From: Jacaranda mimosifolia | Taxonomy: Eukaryota; Streptophyta; Magnoliopsida; Lamiales; Bignoniaceae | Length of the DNA: 64,000 nucleotides | Assembly (NCBI GenBank): GCA_018894105.1 | Contig: CM032125.1 | Coordinates: 868,001-932,000 of the forward strand | Direction of reading: 5' to 3' | Part shown: positions 49,732 through 59,993 of the stretch, piece after piece | Numbering within the stretch: position 1 is the stretch's first letter | Layout: each line of letters starts with the position of its first letter | The notes under the pieces: model-generated | Database searches by the model: none | What the model saw: the letters and a program-made list of their open reading frames with translations, nothing else | Told to the model about the DNA's origin: nothing | Made by a program: the position numbers and the translations under genes

Positions 49732-52400
49732 TTAGGCTTGATGGCGGGCTTGTTGTCTCGCACGTGCTTGGGGCCAATCCATTTCATTTTGGATCCGAGT
49801 AGTGCGATCCTTTCCTGCAACACGTCTTTCTCTACGAGCTGGATTATAGGGCTGGATCTTCGTCCAATATCGGCTCAAAGCTCCCTTGATATGTTGCCAA
49901 GTAATATTCAAGGTTGTAATATGGCTTGACAAATGCTACAGCATTTAATCTAAAATGTCGGCAAGCACTCATCACATTTGAGCATGGAATACCAAGTTCA
50001 GCCCATTTTCCACGTGAGCACTCATATCTCATAAGTTTGACAACTTGCACATGATTTCCCTAACTTTTGTGCATCCACGTTATGATTAAAGCTGATTGTT
50101 GAGTGTAGTCAAACTTTTGAACAATGTGCTCAACAGAGTGGTGTTGCCAGTTGGAATATATGTTATATGCATAATCAGCCCACGGTTGCTACTTTTGCAT
50201 TATGTTATGAGCTTTGGTCATTTGATCATGGAACAATTTGACACAATGAGAGAATATCTGTTGCACAATAGTTGTAATTGACAGTCGACGAGTACCCTTT
50301 AGAACCCCATTGAAACACTCAGACATGTTCGTAGTTAGAATATCGCAACGCAATCCTCCATTATAACAGAATGTCCATTGAGCTTTGTCAATGTTTTGCA
50401 AATATGAATAAGCATTTTCATTAGTTTCTCTTATTTTTCTCATATGCCTATCAAAATTTCAAATCTGGACTGCAACGCCGGCTTTCCAACATAAATCCTT
50501 CAATTGAATATTTTTGAAATGTTTGTTGAAGTTGGAGTAGACATGCCTTAGATAGAATCGATGTATTCCATAAGGGGCGATAAAATCAGGTATGCATTTA
50601 ACAGCAAATAAAAGGCCACGGTGTCAATCAAAAATTAGGCACATGCCTTCCATCCCTCTGACGATGTGTTTAGACAACATCTTTAGAAACCATTTCCAAG
50701 ATAAAAAGGTTTCTTCATCGACAATTGCAAAAGCTAATGGCAGAACTTGTTGATTTGCATCCATAGCTATTGCAATCAATATCTTGTTTCTATATTTCAT
50801 ATATAGGTGAGTTCCATCCACATTGATAACTTTGCGGCAATGTTTAAACCCATCAATACACGGTTTGAAGGCCCAAAACACATACTTCATTATTTTCTGC
50901 CTTGGTATGCCTATTCGTTGATGCTCCCACTCAACAATAGTACCTGTATTCCACTTTTGGAGAGCTCCCATATACTTGGGTAACATTCTTTCTGAACTTT
51001 TCCATGTCCAAAAAGGTGTTCCCTTTCACGTTTTAGTGCATTCCATGCCTTGGCATATGAGATTTCGTATCTATATTTATCATTGACATTTTGCTGTACA
51101 CTTTTTATCTTATATGCTAGCTCATCACGAACATGTCCCAACAAGTCCATAGCGATCATATCTTGACTTAAGTTTCTATGATCAACCAAAACTTCATTCA
51201 TCAAACAAGTATGAGGGCTCCTATACTTTATAATCTTCCAAAGTCCAATATGTTCTTTCAAAATTTCCCTAACACTCCATGAATACCCTAGTTTGCACAC
51301 CACTCTGCATAGCTTTGTTGTACTCTGAACAATGAAATATTCTCGTCTAGCAACACGTATGGAGAAATCCTTGACAGCAGCCTTAACTTGCTTCTTGTCT
51401 TCAAAAACCATGCCCATCTCAAGCTTTCCATGACTACTGTCATAATAACATCCATACGACCCAGATGGAATATCCACAGAGTCTTCGGGTAGATCATCTT
51501 CTATTCTGGAGAAGAGTATAATGACTGGATACAAGTGTGATTGATCAGTCGTAGAGGGCATTGTCAGTCCCCTAACCATTTGTGCTTGATTAGAGGTTTC
51601 TTCACCATGTGGTAGTATAAGTTCTTCATTAGCATCGTCGGCTACTTCATCTGGGTCATAATCGTCGAGCTCTTAATCACTAAGCTCTCGATCACGAAAA
51701 CTGTCTGCATATGGTTCAGGAGAGTTATGGTCTACATCTCAGCTCTGAGGCTTATATTGGTGTCTTCTTGAATATTCTTGATGAGAAGTAAAAGGACCAA
51801 CATTGGGTTGTTGATGAGATGTAGAACCACCACCATAAATATCATGGAGCCCAAAGTTTGTAAAGCTATCTGTTACAGTGGGCAAGTTAGAAATAGCTGC
51901 CTCTGTGTGTGGAATTATATGCCTATATTCGCCGCTAAATTGAGTGGCAAATTGGTCTCCTCCCAATGGATTTTGGTGAGGTGTAGAAGTTCCGCCAAAG
52001 GATATTGCATCAAAAGTGACATGTAAGATCCATGCTCTCCTTGAAATGACATTCCTTGCATATTATTAGGGCGTATTGGTTCAACTTCGATGAAGAGCTC
52101 AACACTATTCATGCCAGCCCTTGGATCCAATAAGTTTGACAAATTGATGTCATTTTCCACTTGCACGCTTGTTGATATGCGAGCCGCCTTAGCCAAATAA
52201 ATCTTTGCCAAAATTTTTAAAAAGTATTGGTTATTATAACTCAATACTTTATATAACTTTGACAATAATTTAGAGAATGTTGTTGAATGGGAAAGTGGGA
52301 TAAATCCACATGCAGGACAATCATAACTCACACAATTTGTGTCCCTTGTAATATTTCCTCCACTGTATACCAAAATGTGTATCATGTTCATGTCTGCCAT
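49732..52400 (-). pseudogene. MULE transposase (MuDR-type) pseudogene
   Basis: The minus-strand ATG at 52400 opens an N-terminal MULE domain (MNMIHILVYSGGNIT). An acidic linker follows (ELDDYDPDEVADDANEE), then the MuDR DNA-binding region (MGMVFEDKKQVKAAVKDFSI, SPHTCL). The DDE core is VINVDGTHLYMKYRNKILIAI with LAFAIVDEET..SWKWFL, and LIFD near 50630. The C-terminus has NMSECFNGVLKG, a SWIM-like zinc finger (YECSRGKWAELGIPCSNVMSAC, 49948-50030 approximately) and a basic end. It would cut and paste the element in the nucleus. Breaks: a stop directly after the second catalytic Asp (TGA near 50626), frameshifts near 51960 and 51000, and stops near 51737 and 51675. Confidence 0.92.
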
Positions 52401-52895
52401 AGGTGAAAGAATAATGTTAGTGGCTATTCGTGTTCCTCAAACTTTTTTCCTTTCTCTCTTTTTCTTCTCTTGATCTTTTTTTCCCTACTTTTTTCCACTC
52501 CTCTTTTTTGTTGTCCTCTCAAATCTTTCATTTTTCACACACTTCTTCATTTTTTTGCCTACAAGTATTGGTCCAACACTTATATTTAAGCTATACAAGT
52601 GAAGATCACATTTCACCCTTTTCTCACGCTTCAATGACAAAAGTTAATTTATCAGGTTGAATGACAAAACAATACATAAACAATACACTGAATAGTTTTT
52701 CTCAATAAAATTAATTTATGATTAACAACTACTCTGCATGAAAGACCATGCACTCATCACTGAATAACAAGCCTGAACTATTCATTTAATTTGTCAGGTT
52801 GAATGACAAAACAATAGAAGAGAAATACACTAAATAGTTTTTCTTAGAGACAAAGTTGTTTTTTTTGACTATTATTTGCTTTTTTCACAATTGAT
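52401..52895. promoter_or_regulatory. Upstream region of the MULE transposase
   Basis: T/C-rich leader (A/G-rich on the gene strand) at 52435-52560, then two copies of TCAGGTTGAATGACAAAACAATA (52653-52675 and about 52795-52817) each followed by CACT(G/A)AATAGTTTTTCT. The core TTGAATGACAAAA recurs in the divergent promoter at 54284, suggesting common regulation. Confidence 0.5.
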
Positions 52896-53075
52896 GTAGC
52901 CACGCATATCAATTAATCAGTAGGGAAAAATTGAAGGCCTACACAAAGGTAGCCACGGTATCAATTACTAGGTGGGGCAAAAATAAAGGTTTGAACAAAG
53001 GTGGCCACATGTATCAATTACTCGGTAGGGCAAAATTGAAGGCTTAAAAAAAGGTAGCCACGTGTGTCAATTAAT
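52896..53075. repeat. 53-bp tandem repeats inside the MULE
   Basis: Units begin at 52896, 52949, 53002 and 53054 (the last partial), each GTRGCCACRY..TCAATTA followed by GTAGGG and AATTGAAGGC. Periods are 53, 53 and 52 bp. Confidence 0.85.
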
Positions 53076-53125
53076 TGAAGAATTAAAGAAAGGCGTGGCA
53101 TATTTTGCTGCTGAGGAAAAATTGA

Positions 53126-53160
53126 ATTGAAAGGCATGGCTTGTAGCCATGCCTTTCAAT
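53126..53160. repeat. Perfect hairpin, 16-bp arms
   Basis: ATTGAAAGGCATGGCT, 3-base loop TGT, AGCCATGCCTTTCAAT. It shares the RGGCRTGGCT core with the terminal repeats and with the next hairpin. Confidence 0.9.
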
Positions 53161-53223
53161 TATGCTACCAAAATTCAATTGAAATTGAAAGGCGTGGCTT
53201 CAATTATTTTCCAGCCAAAATAA

Positions 53224-53260
53224 GAACAAAAGGCGTGGCTAGCACGCACGCCTTTTGTTC
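53224..53260. repeat. Perfect hairpin, 14-bp arms, followed by a T run
   Basis: GAACAAAAGGCGTG, 9-base loop, CACGCCTTTTGTTC, then a T run to about 53277. It lies just past the 3' end of the minus-strand small gene at 53591. Confidence 0.9.
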
Positions 53261-53590
53261 TTTTTTTTTTTTTTTACTTTTTTTACGTATTTAAGTTAAA
53301 TAATTCAAGATTTAGATCCATTTATTAAACAAAACAAACAACAAATAATGAAAAGATTAAATCTGAATGATTGTGCCAAGTTTGTAATTTATGTTTTATG
53401 TTATGTGATTTTTTTTTTATCAAACTTAATAAATAATCAATTTAGTTAAGTATCATTTGTAATATGATGCACACATCAAAATTAAATACATATAGCGTTA
53501 TAAGCCAATCAATATTCTCTATATCTTAAGACATAGTTGATATGCAAATTAGAACTTTAAAATTACAAACAATAGAAATGATACATGATA

Positions 53591-54016
53591 TTAATCATCT
53601 TCATTAGAAATATGATAATCAGACTTATAGTCTGGATGATTAAGTACATTATGAATCTCACGCCTTTTGAGTCTTTTACCTCATGCAAAAGCAACTTCTT
53701 TTGCTAGTTCGAGCATGTGATACCTGCAACAGCGCATAAGCATTCTGTTGTTTTCTTTTCTTATTCTTGCAACAACTATTGAACAGTTTTCATCTCCATT
53801 CCTTGGCATTGACAGTAAGCAATGTCATGGAATTCGCACACTAAGCCTTTGCAGATCACATACCAACTCCTCAGATTCATTTACTCTATATGCCTATTCC
53901 CTCCAGAGTCTGCAATAATATTCTACTGGATCTTGATAATAAAGTGATAGATAGTCATCATTTCTTTCTCTCAATAACCATTTGTATTCACGCTCAAAAA
54001 ATAGATCATCTCCCAT
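53591..54016 (-). pseudogene. Small MULE-borne gene of unrecognised family, copy 1 (homologous to 54429-54887)
   Basis: A 142-codon frame starts at the ATG 54016-54014 and ends TAA at 53593-53591; in-frame stops sit at codons 41 (TAG), 64 (TGA) and 112 (TGA). Visible sequence: WLLRERNDDYLSLYY, then EELVCDL, SMPRNGDEN, ARIRKENNRMLMR and an acidic C-terminus HISNEDD. No zinc finger, signal peptide or membrane segment is visible; the KENNRM..LAKEVA stretch could form a charged helix. It shares the order W-L-L, acidic-Y, MPR, ENNRM-MR and an acidic tail with the plus-strand neighbour. The function is unknown. As an accessory gene of a MULE it may be compared in role, not sequence, with VANDAL accessory proteins, but that is speculation. 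Confidence 0.65.
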
Positions 54017-54428
54017 TTGAGTTCAATTATAAAAGATAAAACTCTAAGTATGTTGAAGGTATGTGAATGGTGGGTTATGCATTTATAAGAGGAATGTGTA
54101 AATATGATTGTAAGGGTTCGAATATTATATAATCATGACACTGCACACTTTTGTTTCTATGTGACATCAAATAATCATGCTCTGCCAACTATTTATATAT
54201 TTATACTGTTTACTATTTAGTCAATTTGATTGACAAAAGAGTACGCACACATTACTGCACGAAAAACTATTCAAATTTCAAGCTTGAATGACAAAAGAGT
54301 GAGTACAATATTACTGCACACTATTACTGTTCACTATTCACTCTTCTGTCACGATCATACTTATTCATATACCTAGTTACGTTGTCTATAAATAGGTAGA
54401 TTCTAACAAGTTTAATTACTTTAGTAAA
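54017..54428. promoter_or_regulatory. Divergent promoter between the two small genes
   Basis: 412 bp. TATAAATA at 54387-54394 is 35 bases before the plus-strand ATG, and TATAAAT on the minus strand (54087-54081) is 65 bases before the minus-strand ATG. Between them lie TTGATTGACAAAAGAG (54226-54241) and TTGAATGACAAAAGAG (54284-54299) and repeats of ATTACTGCAC (54251, 54310), shared in part with the transposase upstream region. Confidence 0.6.
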
Positions 54429-54887
54429 ATGGAACCATTCAGAGTACTGAAATTATATTATACTCCTGATGATATTTTTCATGCCATGGGTCGTAGTTGG
54501 CTCTTGGATGATGATTATTGTTACTCATTAGATCCAAATTAAAGATACTCTTCAACATACTTAGCAATAATGGAAGAGGAATAGTATCTCCGTGTATATG
54601 AACAAGAAGGCTTTGTCATAGATTGTCGTGAGCTTGGTATTCATTGTCCTCAATGAAAAGCTATCACCATGCCCCGAGGCACATCACAAGAAAAGACGGT
54701 AACTCTTAATCACATACATGAAGAAAACAATAGGATGGCTATGCGTACATCTCATGTCCACTTTCAACAAATGGCAAGAAACTATACATCATCAAGGTTA
54801 CTCAATGAAGTAAGATACCGATGGGCACTTAGTGAAAATCCTATTTATCAATCAAATGTTGAGATGTTTGATGAGGAGAATAACTAG
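54429..54887 (+). pseudogene. Small MULE-borne gene of unrecognised family, copy 2 (homologous to 53591-54016)
   Basis: A 153-codon frame starts at the ATG 54429 and ends TAG at 54885-54887; in-frame stops are at codons 38 (TAA), 52 (TAG) and 76 (TGA). Visible sequence: SWLLDDDYCYSLDP, EQEGFVIDCRELGI, TMPRGTSQ, HIHEENNRMAMR, NEVRYRWAL and an acidic end FDEENN. Aligned on W-L-L and MPR (a constant offset of 11 residues), the TAG at codon 52 falls exactly opposite the TAG at codon 41 of copy 1. The start is supported by the TATA box 35 bases upstream. The product is unknown; it is a diverged inverted duplicate of copy 1. Confidence 0.65.
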
Positions 54888-55169
54888 ACTTTCATTTATG
54901 TCTTATGTTTATCTATTTTTATTGTGTTTGTTATTTTTATATGCTATACATTAACTTAGTTTCAATTGTTTAAGTTATATCTTTATAAATTTAAAGAAAC
55001 ACATATTCTGGTAAATAATTTAGTGAACAACATAAATATTCATATAGCAAGTGGTTCTTTTAAATTAATACAATTTTAGCAAGATTGTTTGAACCCTAAA
55101 CTCTAATAATGCCCCACTGTGCCACAACCATGTCGAGTCCTATTTCTTTGTTGTCTTCGACCCCCTTTA
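54888..55169. other. Spacer between small gene copy 2 and the PMD gene 3' end
   Basis: AT-rich; the two genes converge here. No terminator-like structure recognised. Confidence 0.4.
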
Positions 55170-57541
55170 TCTCATGCATGATCATGTGGTGGTTGTTGCT
55201 TTTCATCCTCACTCAAATTAAAATTCTATCGTGAAGAAGAGGTAGAGCTTGATGAAGCACGATCACTATATGCTCCCAAAATATCAGGATATGGCACTGG
55301 TGATACATTGAATGAGTGGCGGGCTGGTGCAAGGTCGGAATAGTTACGTCCAGCTGACCCCCAACCTAAGCCAAGATCTGTGTCCACCAACATGGAGAAC
55401 GACTTATTGAATATCATATTGAGGTAACGGTGTTAGTTCATCAGTCTGTACTAGTTGAAGTATGTCGTAGTCTAAATATGAGTCAGGATTAACACAAGAT
55501 GGACCTGCCACATCAACTCCAACCGACGAAGCACTGCTCATGTTCAAGTGTGAATCACTCTCTATTGAGCTGCTAGATCTAATGATGTGCCTTTATCTTA
55601 TCCTATTTCTACTCTGACTTGCCTCTTGTTGTGGAGACTCTAGTTGTTGTAGCACCTCGATTGGAAATTATAGCACAGCTATATCCGATACCTCTTTAGC
55701 AATCGATCTAGTTTGCTCTCTAAACTGTGTCCATGATGTAATTTTAAACTCATCGACAGTGGAATCACAACTGAGCACTAGGTTTTGCATTCTATCATAC
55801 TACAATATGCAAAATAAATGATTTAATGTTAAGTAATCTTAATTGTAAAAGATTAATATCATATTGTAGTTTCTTATGACAGAATTGTATATGTACTATA
55901 TCATGCCATGCACGTGGATCAACTAGATGATATCCCATGTCTATGCTTGCGTAAGATGGTGATATAAGTCGACGTGTGATCCGATCATAACACACCATGT
56001 ATCTAACATCCATAGTTCAGATCCTATGATGTTAGGTTGTTCAACAACAAGTTGATCTATATTATCCCATTAAGAAATATATAAGGTATGGTATGCATAC
56101 CAATTTGTACCAGCACGACCTTTACGGGATATATCATGTAATTGTAAACTACATTCTACAAGCACTGGAGGAATATCTTGGATCATGCCAAACTGTTGCA
56201 GAACCCACTCAAGATGATATATCTCAACAATAACATAGTTAATCAATGGACAAGCTGCAATCCAAAGTAGTAGGGCACACTCAGGAGGTAAATTCTGAAT
56301 ATTAGGTGAATCTATTGCATACGGCTGCCATATAAACTGCGTATAAAGTACTTAAGTCATATTCAAATGAAAATATACATATTTTTAATATCATAACACA
56401 ATATATATATATGGATATAGTCACCTCATGTGCTGACATTCTATCAAGCATGGATCGCATAATCTATATAGAGTGACTTGCAGTATGTGTAAAGGAGAAA
56501 TAATGCACCCACCTACACATATAAGCTATAAATTAATTTATGATACGTGTATTATTAGGAATGACTACAAAATCACAATTGAGCTTATATTATCGAGCAC
56601 CATATAGAGACATCGGCAGTTCATGGTCATCAATTACCCGTGGTTCCATAATAATGCAGGACATTAGACCTAGAGGTGCTAGAGTTCTAATCCTAGACCA
56701 TGCCCAAATCTACAAGTGAACAAATGATTAAGGGACATATAACAATAAAAATACATCTATGTAATATTTACTAAGTTTTTTTATTTCACATGTAGTAGTT
56801 GCATTGCTCCACCAATATTAAGTTTCCCCCACTGGCATGCAGTGCATAGCTCGCGGCACAAGAATGACAAAACAGCACTTCCCCAACTAAAGTTACGAAC
56901 ATCACAAATATTTTCAAAATGCTTCAAGTACATTAATGGTACTGCGTTACCTGAAGAATTTGGGCACCTAACACCTCCTAAAAGTACTAATGCACATGCA
57001 CGTGCACTTTGTTCAACCTCTAAATCAGAGCTATCATTTGTAATATGGTGGTTGTGAATGTGCATGACAATAGCTATCAATTGGAGGTGAGATCCCTTAA
57101 ATAGTTATTCGGTAGGCCTGAAACCAAGATAATGCTCACAATAATCCTACCACTCCTCAACCTTCAAGTTAGAGTCTACACCAGTAATAGGCTGACCTCG
57201 TACTAGTAAGCCCCATATGACAACCATGCCTTGAAGTGTAACTATAACCTCTCCAACAGGAAAATGAAAAGTGTGAGTCTCAGAATGCCATCTCTCTACT
57301 AAAGACGTGATCAAGTGTAGATCAATATCAAAGTGCCCACAACTATATACACTATAAAATCTCATCTCATGTAACAAATTTAAAACCCAGACATGTAGCG
57401 CTTCATGACTTATGTCATTCCAAAATGAATTATCTCCTCATCTTACTACAAGATTGGTGTAGACATCCATCAAATACATCTTTTGATCGATGAGTAGATT
57501 ACATGTGTAGAACTGTCGGATCACGTGGACCATACACATTT
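55170..57541 (-). pseudogene. Plant mobile domain (PMD) protein gene, multi-exon, broken
   Basis: On the minus strand: GPRDPTVLHM (about 57530), FYSVYSCGHFDIDLHLITSLVERW and ETHTFHFPVGEVIVTLQGMVVIWGL (57360-57200), ACALVLLGGVRCPN and NFSWGSAVLSFLCREL (56990-56850), then separated blocks at about 56710-56590 (WAWSRI), 56345-56100 (FIWQPYAIDSP, VLQQFGMIQDIPPV), 56010-55870 (DVRYMVCYDRITRRLISP) and 55800-55450 (serine/glutamine-rich tail). This is the MAIN/MAIL1-type aminotransferase-like PMD fold, found in a few host silencing proteins and in many plant transposons. Blocks separated by non-coding sequence suggest introns. Stops near 57509, 57151 and 57109 and frameshifts break it. Exact exon edges were not resolved. 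Confidence 0.85.
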
Positions 57542-58273
57542 ACGGTATCCGTCCTACAAAACAAAATGAAAACAAAATATTTGTATCATCATCTATATAT
57601 ATTTTAAATGTAAATTAATAAAGTTATGCACATTAGTACTGAAAATAAAAACTACCACTAAAACAAAAATAGAAACATTCTTCAAACACTTGAATTTTAT
57701 TAAATAGTCAATTTATAAAAAATCTAAAGTGCTTTGGGCTCATCTTTTATTTTTAGAAAATTATTTATTCAAATTTTAAATATAAAGTAACATATTATAA
57801 ATTAAAATTATAATAATATCATACTTACTACTAAATTTTAATTTTATTTATTTTCATAAATATATTAAATTTAAATTTTTTAATTTTATTTAATTTAAAC
57901 ATATATTTTTCATAAATATATATTAAATATATATTTTTCATAAATCAAATTTAATTTTATTTATTTTAAATATATATTTTTTTATTTATTTTAAATTTTC
58001 TTTATTTCATGAATTAAAAAAATATCTATTCAAATTTTAAATATAAAATAATATATTCTAAATTAAATTATAATAATATCAAACTTACTACTCAAATTTA
58101 ATTTTATTTATTTTCATAAATATATATATTAAATTTAAAATTTTTAATTTTATTTGATTTAAATATATATTTTTCATAAGTATATATTAAATATATATTT
58201 TTCATAAATTTAATTTAATTTATTTTATTTGAAATATATATTATTTTTAAAAATATATTTTTTTAAATATTGT
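57542..58273. other. MULE interior, AT-rich spacer upstream of the PMD gene
   Basis: Two diverged direct copies of an AT-rich segment ('ttattcaaattttaaatataaagtaacatattataaattaa', about 57763-57960 and 58022-58205). It should contain the PMD promoter, but no TATA box can be chosen in such sequence. Confidence 0.5.
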
Positions 58274-58384
58274 GCTGATGTCAGCCCTCGCTAGGGCTGA
58301 CATCAGCCCCTTTTCCAGGCGCTGGTCAAACGCCTAGAAAAGGGCCCTGGAAAAGGCAAGCATGACGTGCTTGCCTTTTCCAGG
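58274..58384. repeat. Cluster of three hairpins in the MULE
   Basis: GCTGATGTCAGCCCT / AGGGCTGACATCAGC (58274-58288 and 58293-58307, perfect); CCTTTTCCAGGCG / CGCCTAGAAAAGG (about 58309-58343, one mismatch); CCTGGAAAAGGCAAGCA / TGCTTGCCTTTTCCAGG (58346-58362 and 58368-58384, perfect). GC-rich islands in AT-rich DNA. Confidence 0.9.
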
Positions 58385-59439
58385 CAATGCTGAAAAGGTG
58401 CTATCTTCAGCTGCTTTTGAGGCACTGAAAACATGTATATATAATATATATTATATATTATATATTGTGTGTACTATATACTATAATATACATAATATTA
58501 TGTATTATGATATATATATATATCATATATTGTATTTACTATATATATTATAATATATAATGCACTATATATTGTATATAAATTAATATAATTATAATAT
58601 AATTAATATATATATAAGTAATCTGTAAAATGTGATACACATAATTTATAAGAAATATAACTTTTATAAATATATATATAACATTAATAATTTCTTAAAA
58701 AATATTTCACTTAATATGGATTAATTTTATTATTTACTTTTAAAGTTTTAACTTAATATAAATTAATTAAAAATTAATATAAATTTATTACCATTTCAAT
58801 TACTTAATAACCAGTAATGTAAAATATTGATACTCCATAATGTGCTTTTATTTTCTTTTCATTTTGTATGAATTAATAATTACAAAGGAAAGACCACAAA
58901 CATAAACTAATACTAATGTCATGTCTGTCAATTTCAAATTAGTCAAACTAAAAATTAAAATTAACTTTCGAATCACAATATCATGTCAAACTTAATAGTA
59001 AACAAATCAAATTAAAATACTTTTAAAAACTTAAAAACCAACTTGATATTTGTGAGTCAAAATCTTCCCCCTCTAAACTAAGATTTCTAACCAAACTGTA
59101 AAAAATTAAAAAAAAAATGAAATATATTATCTTAACAATACAAAAATAGTGACATAAAATAACCAAAAATAAAAAAATAAAATCTTGAACAGCATAAACT
59201 AAAATTCACCTTATTTCAAATTATTTTAAGCACAATTTCTTCTTCTTTGTATCTTCTTCTTCCTTCTCTCTTTGCTATTCCTCTTCAATTTTTCCTGCAC
59301 TTATCGCACACACAATACCACGACTCCTCTTTATCTACGAATGAGAAGTATGAGACTGAGAATGAGAAAGGTAAGTTTGAGAATGAGAAATATGAGAATA
59401 TCAATAATAGAGGAAGTGAGGGGTGTGCGTATAGCCCAA
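58385..59439. other. MULE interior, right spacer
   Basis: A (TA)-rich stretch (58435-58610), then AT-rich sequence, and near 59335-59415 a purine-rich run of GAGAATGAGAAA-type repeats leading into the right terminal repeat. No gene recognised. Confidence 0.5.
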
Positions 59440-59764
59440 GAGGTATGGCTTGTAGCCATATCTCTTGCTTTCTGCCATGCACTAGCGTGGCGCTTTAAAA
59501 AAAAAAAATTCCACAAAAGGCGTGCCTTTTGGTAGTGTCCGCCATGCAAGAGGCGTGGCTTGTAGCCATTCCTCTTGCGATTTTAAAAAAAAAAAATCTT
59601 TCCCAAGAGGCCAGCCACACCTCTTATTTGTTTATTAAAAAAAAAAATCACCTGACCTAAAGGCTTGGCTTGCAGCCACGCCTTACACTAGTTTTACAAA
59701 TCTTCCAAACTTGCACTAGTTTTCTAAAAATTTTACAAAACTATGTTATTTGTACAAATTGGCC
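59440..59764 (-). repeat. Right terminal inverted repeat of the MULE
   Basis: Reverse complement of the left terminal repeat, with better preserved hairpins: AAGAGGTATGGCTTGTAGCC (59440-59459) with ATATCTCTTG, and GCAAGAGGCGTGGCTTGTAG (59547-59566) with CCATTCCTCTTGC. A runs separate the units. Confidence 0.9.
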
Positions 59765-59988
59765 TTTAACTTAGGGAAAACCAGTGGTGATTCTATTGGG
59801 CTAGTGAGAAGCTACTTCAACGGTTGAAGAGAGTTTCTCTTGCTACTTGATTTTTTTGTTTTTATCAACGTATTTCCCCTTTTTAAATCTGATTCCTATG
59901 CATGTCTTGATCCTTGGGGATGTGTGTGGCCTAGCTATATTCTGCTTATTTTGAAAATATTTGGATTCTAGTGCCACACTTACGTCCA
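59765..59988 (+). repeat. 3' LTR of copia element 3, right part
   Basis: Begins with the right copy of the MULE duplication TTTAACTTAG, continues as 5' LTR positions about 40374-40604 and ends CACACTTACGTCCA, followed by the copia duplication GGTTT. Confidence 0.92.
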
Positions 59989-59993
59989 GGTTT

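Larger units (their letters stand above)
48305..59764. mobile_element. Large Mutator-like element (11.46 kb) with transposase, PMD gene and a divergent small-gene pair
   Basis: The 10-bp duplication TTTAACTTAG (48295-48304 and 59765-59774) and the intact site in the 5' LTR (about 40374-40383) fix the ends. Terminal inverted repeats begin GGCTTATTAATAAAAA on the left and GGCCAATTTGTACAAA on the right and stay alignable for about 310 bp. Contents from left to right: MULE transposase (minus, 49732-52400), 53-bp tandem repeats, hairpins, a small gene (minus, 53591-54016), its homologue (plus, 54429-54887), a PMD gene (minus, about 55170-57541), AT-rich spacer and a further hairpin cluster (58274-58384). 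A transposase gene makes it autonomous-type by ancestry, but every gene in this copy is broken. Confidence 0.93.
38412..59988 (+). mobile_element. Copia element 3, long-LTR type, split by a MULE
   Basis: The TSD GGTTT (38407-38411 and 59989-59993) brackets the element. The 5' LTR 38412-40604 and 3' LTR 46312-48304 plus 59765-59988 both start TGTTGGAATAGTG and end T(T/C)CA. The internal region 40605-46311 carries a decayed gag-pol. Without the MULE and one copy of its target duplication, the 3' LTR is about 2207 bp against 2193 bp for the 5' LTR. It interrupts NLR pseudogene 3. Confidence 0.95.

Noticed and set aside
49696..49929. Plus-strand frame opposite the transposase C-terminus
   Set aside because: It is the complement of the basic C-terminal region of the MULE transposase.
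52430..52660. Plus-strand frame rich in Phe/Ser opposite the transposase upstream region
   Set aside because: Translation of a T/C-rich leader; no domain, and it lies in the promoter region of the transposase.
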